Assembly: GCA_024224995.1 (NCBI GenBank)
Contig: JAAENB010000958.1
Span: 1-14,754, forward strand
Direction: 5' to 3'
Length of the DNA stretch: 14,754 nt
DNA from: a bacterium
GTDB taxonomy: Bacteria; Spirochaetota; UBA4802; UBA5550
In this document: positions 13,986-14,754 of the stretch, piece by piece
Layout of the letters: each line of letters opens with the position of its first letter
Position numbering within the stretch: position 1 is the first letter of the stretch
Translations under genes and position numbers: made by a program
The notes under the pieces: generated by a model
Seen by the model: only the letters and a program-made list of their open reading frames with translations
The model's database searches: none
Told to the model about the DNA's origin: nothing

Positions 13986-14754
13986 TCATTTTAGATTTTT
14001 AAAACTGTTTTCAAATTCCATAAGAAGCAATTCTCTTTCATGTTCATCGTATTTTCTGGAAAAATGAACGGGGATTGCTTTTTCAACCGATGCTTCTTTC
14101 ATTATTTTACCTGATTCTTTTGAATAACTATGGAGATTAAGCTTCGCGTACTCTTTATCGTTTTCATTGTAAAAACATTCAATAAAGACCGTATCGCAGC
14201 CATGAAACAGATTTTTTATTTTTTCATGGTTTTCTTTATTTGCTCCATGATCCATAATCACTCCAAAAGAGTCTCCAATTTTTTTACTCAGAAGATGAAA
14301 TAACTCTTCCGCTCTATAATCTTTTTCTTCAACAGTCAACTTTTTCTCTTTGTTATTTTTTTCAAAGGCTTCTTTTAATTCACTAACCCATTTCCCGCCT
14401 TTAAAACCACTATCTTGTAAGTCAATTTTTACCGTATCGTATTCTTTAAAACGATAGGCAATTGATGGAATTCCATGATCAAGGATTGTAAAATTAACCA
14501 TGAATTTATTATTTGCGAAAATTTGATTTTCTTTTATTGTATTTACATGGACCAGGTCCCATAGAGGCGGTTCTATTGAATAGACTTCAATTGTAGATTC
14601 ATCTATTATTTCTCTAACTTCATAGGATACTGATCCTTCATTAATTAAGTTCCAGGTGTATCCTTTTAATTTAGACTGAACTTGCAGGGAAATCTCTTTT
14701 GGGCCGCATATCACAACTGTTCTTTCAATGCCCAATTGATGCCGGATCATTTCA
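13986..14754 (-). CDS. RNase Z-like metallo-beta-lactamase-fold protein, N-terminus outside window
   Basis: The visible 256 residues are open to the window edge (a Glu codon precedes the Met at 14750), so this is a C-terminal part. Family landmarks of the RNase Z/ElaC type are present in order: RHQLG followed by VVICGPKEIS, KLKGYTWNLI, LDHGIPSIAYRF, the metal-ligand region GVIMDHGANKENHEKI, CDTVFIECFY, and the late histidine motif PVHFSRKYDE. The first zinc motif HxHxDH must lie upstream of the window. Family members cut tRNA 3' trailers or act as phosphodiesterases; the substrate here cannot be told. It is AT-rich, lies 250 bp upstream of the receptor gene and is separated from it by the GC-rich block and the sigma-54 promoter, so the two are probably independent. 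Confidence 0.82.
   Translation of the reverse strand, partial: EMIRHQLGIERTVVICGPKEISLQVQSKLKGYTWNLINEGSVSYEVREIIDESTIEVYSIEPPLWDLVHVNTIKENQIFANNKFMVNFTILDHGIPSIAYRFKEYDTVKIDLQDSGFKGGKWVSELKEAFEKNNKEKKLTVEEKDYRAEELFHLLSKKIGDSFGVIMDHGANKENHEKIKNLFHGCDTVFIECFYNENDKEYAKLNLHSYSKESGKIMKEASVEKAIPVHFSRKYDEHERELLLMEFENSFKNLK

Overview
The window looks like bacterial accessory DNA built around a contractile-injection (type VI-like) spike gene and its cargo. The best clue to the host is the chemotaxis receptor, whose signalling hairpin (LLSLNANIEAARAGD...GRGFAVVAGEIGKLAD) is of the type common in spirochaetes. I lean towards Spirochaetota with low confidence. All real genes except one lie on the minus strand.

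Layout by coordinate. 1-168: the end of a 9-bp tandem array that runs into a copy of a short dispersed GC-rich repeat. 258-363: a possible small RNA with a clear intrinsic terminator. 364-878: an XRE/Cro-type regulator (plus strand) with a candidate promoter and an inverted-repeat operator. 925-3801 (minus): a 52-codon ORF and two tandem paralogous HEAT-repeat proteins with overlapping or near-overlapping ends. 3833-4240: a junction region holding a second copy of the dispersed repeat, a nearly identical 77-nt copy of the XRE gene's 3' end, and non-coding sequence. 4241-11703 (minus): the spike gene, then a 915-residue candidate effector, then three or four membrane-protein ORFs. One of these is apparently split by a frameshift at a 9-A run. 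11823-11861: a third repeat copy, which supplies the last codons of the chemotaxis receptor gene. 11840-13735: the chemotaxis receptor, preceded by a near-perfect sigma-54 promoter. 13850-13975: a GC-rich non-coding block with a 15-bp palindrome. 13986-14754: the C-terminal part of an RNase Z-like metallo-beta-lactamase-fold protein cut by the window edge.

How the genes may work together (inference). The spike protein fuses an OB-fold/beta-helix tip, a PAAR-like cap, a peptidoglycan-binding-like domain and a long acidic C-terminal extension. It heads a close-packed gene run: the next gene is a large protein with a hydrophobic C-terminal region like pore-forming effectors, and the following membrane proteins are in the position where immunity proteins usually sit. 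Base composition changes sharply inside the spike gene: the first two thirds is GC-rich like the receptor gene, while the last third and everything downstream is AT-rich. This points to exchange of the spike's C-terminus together with its cargo. The dispersed repeats and the duplicated regulator end are likely scars or substrates of that remodelling.
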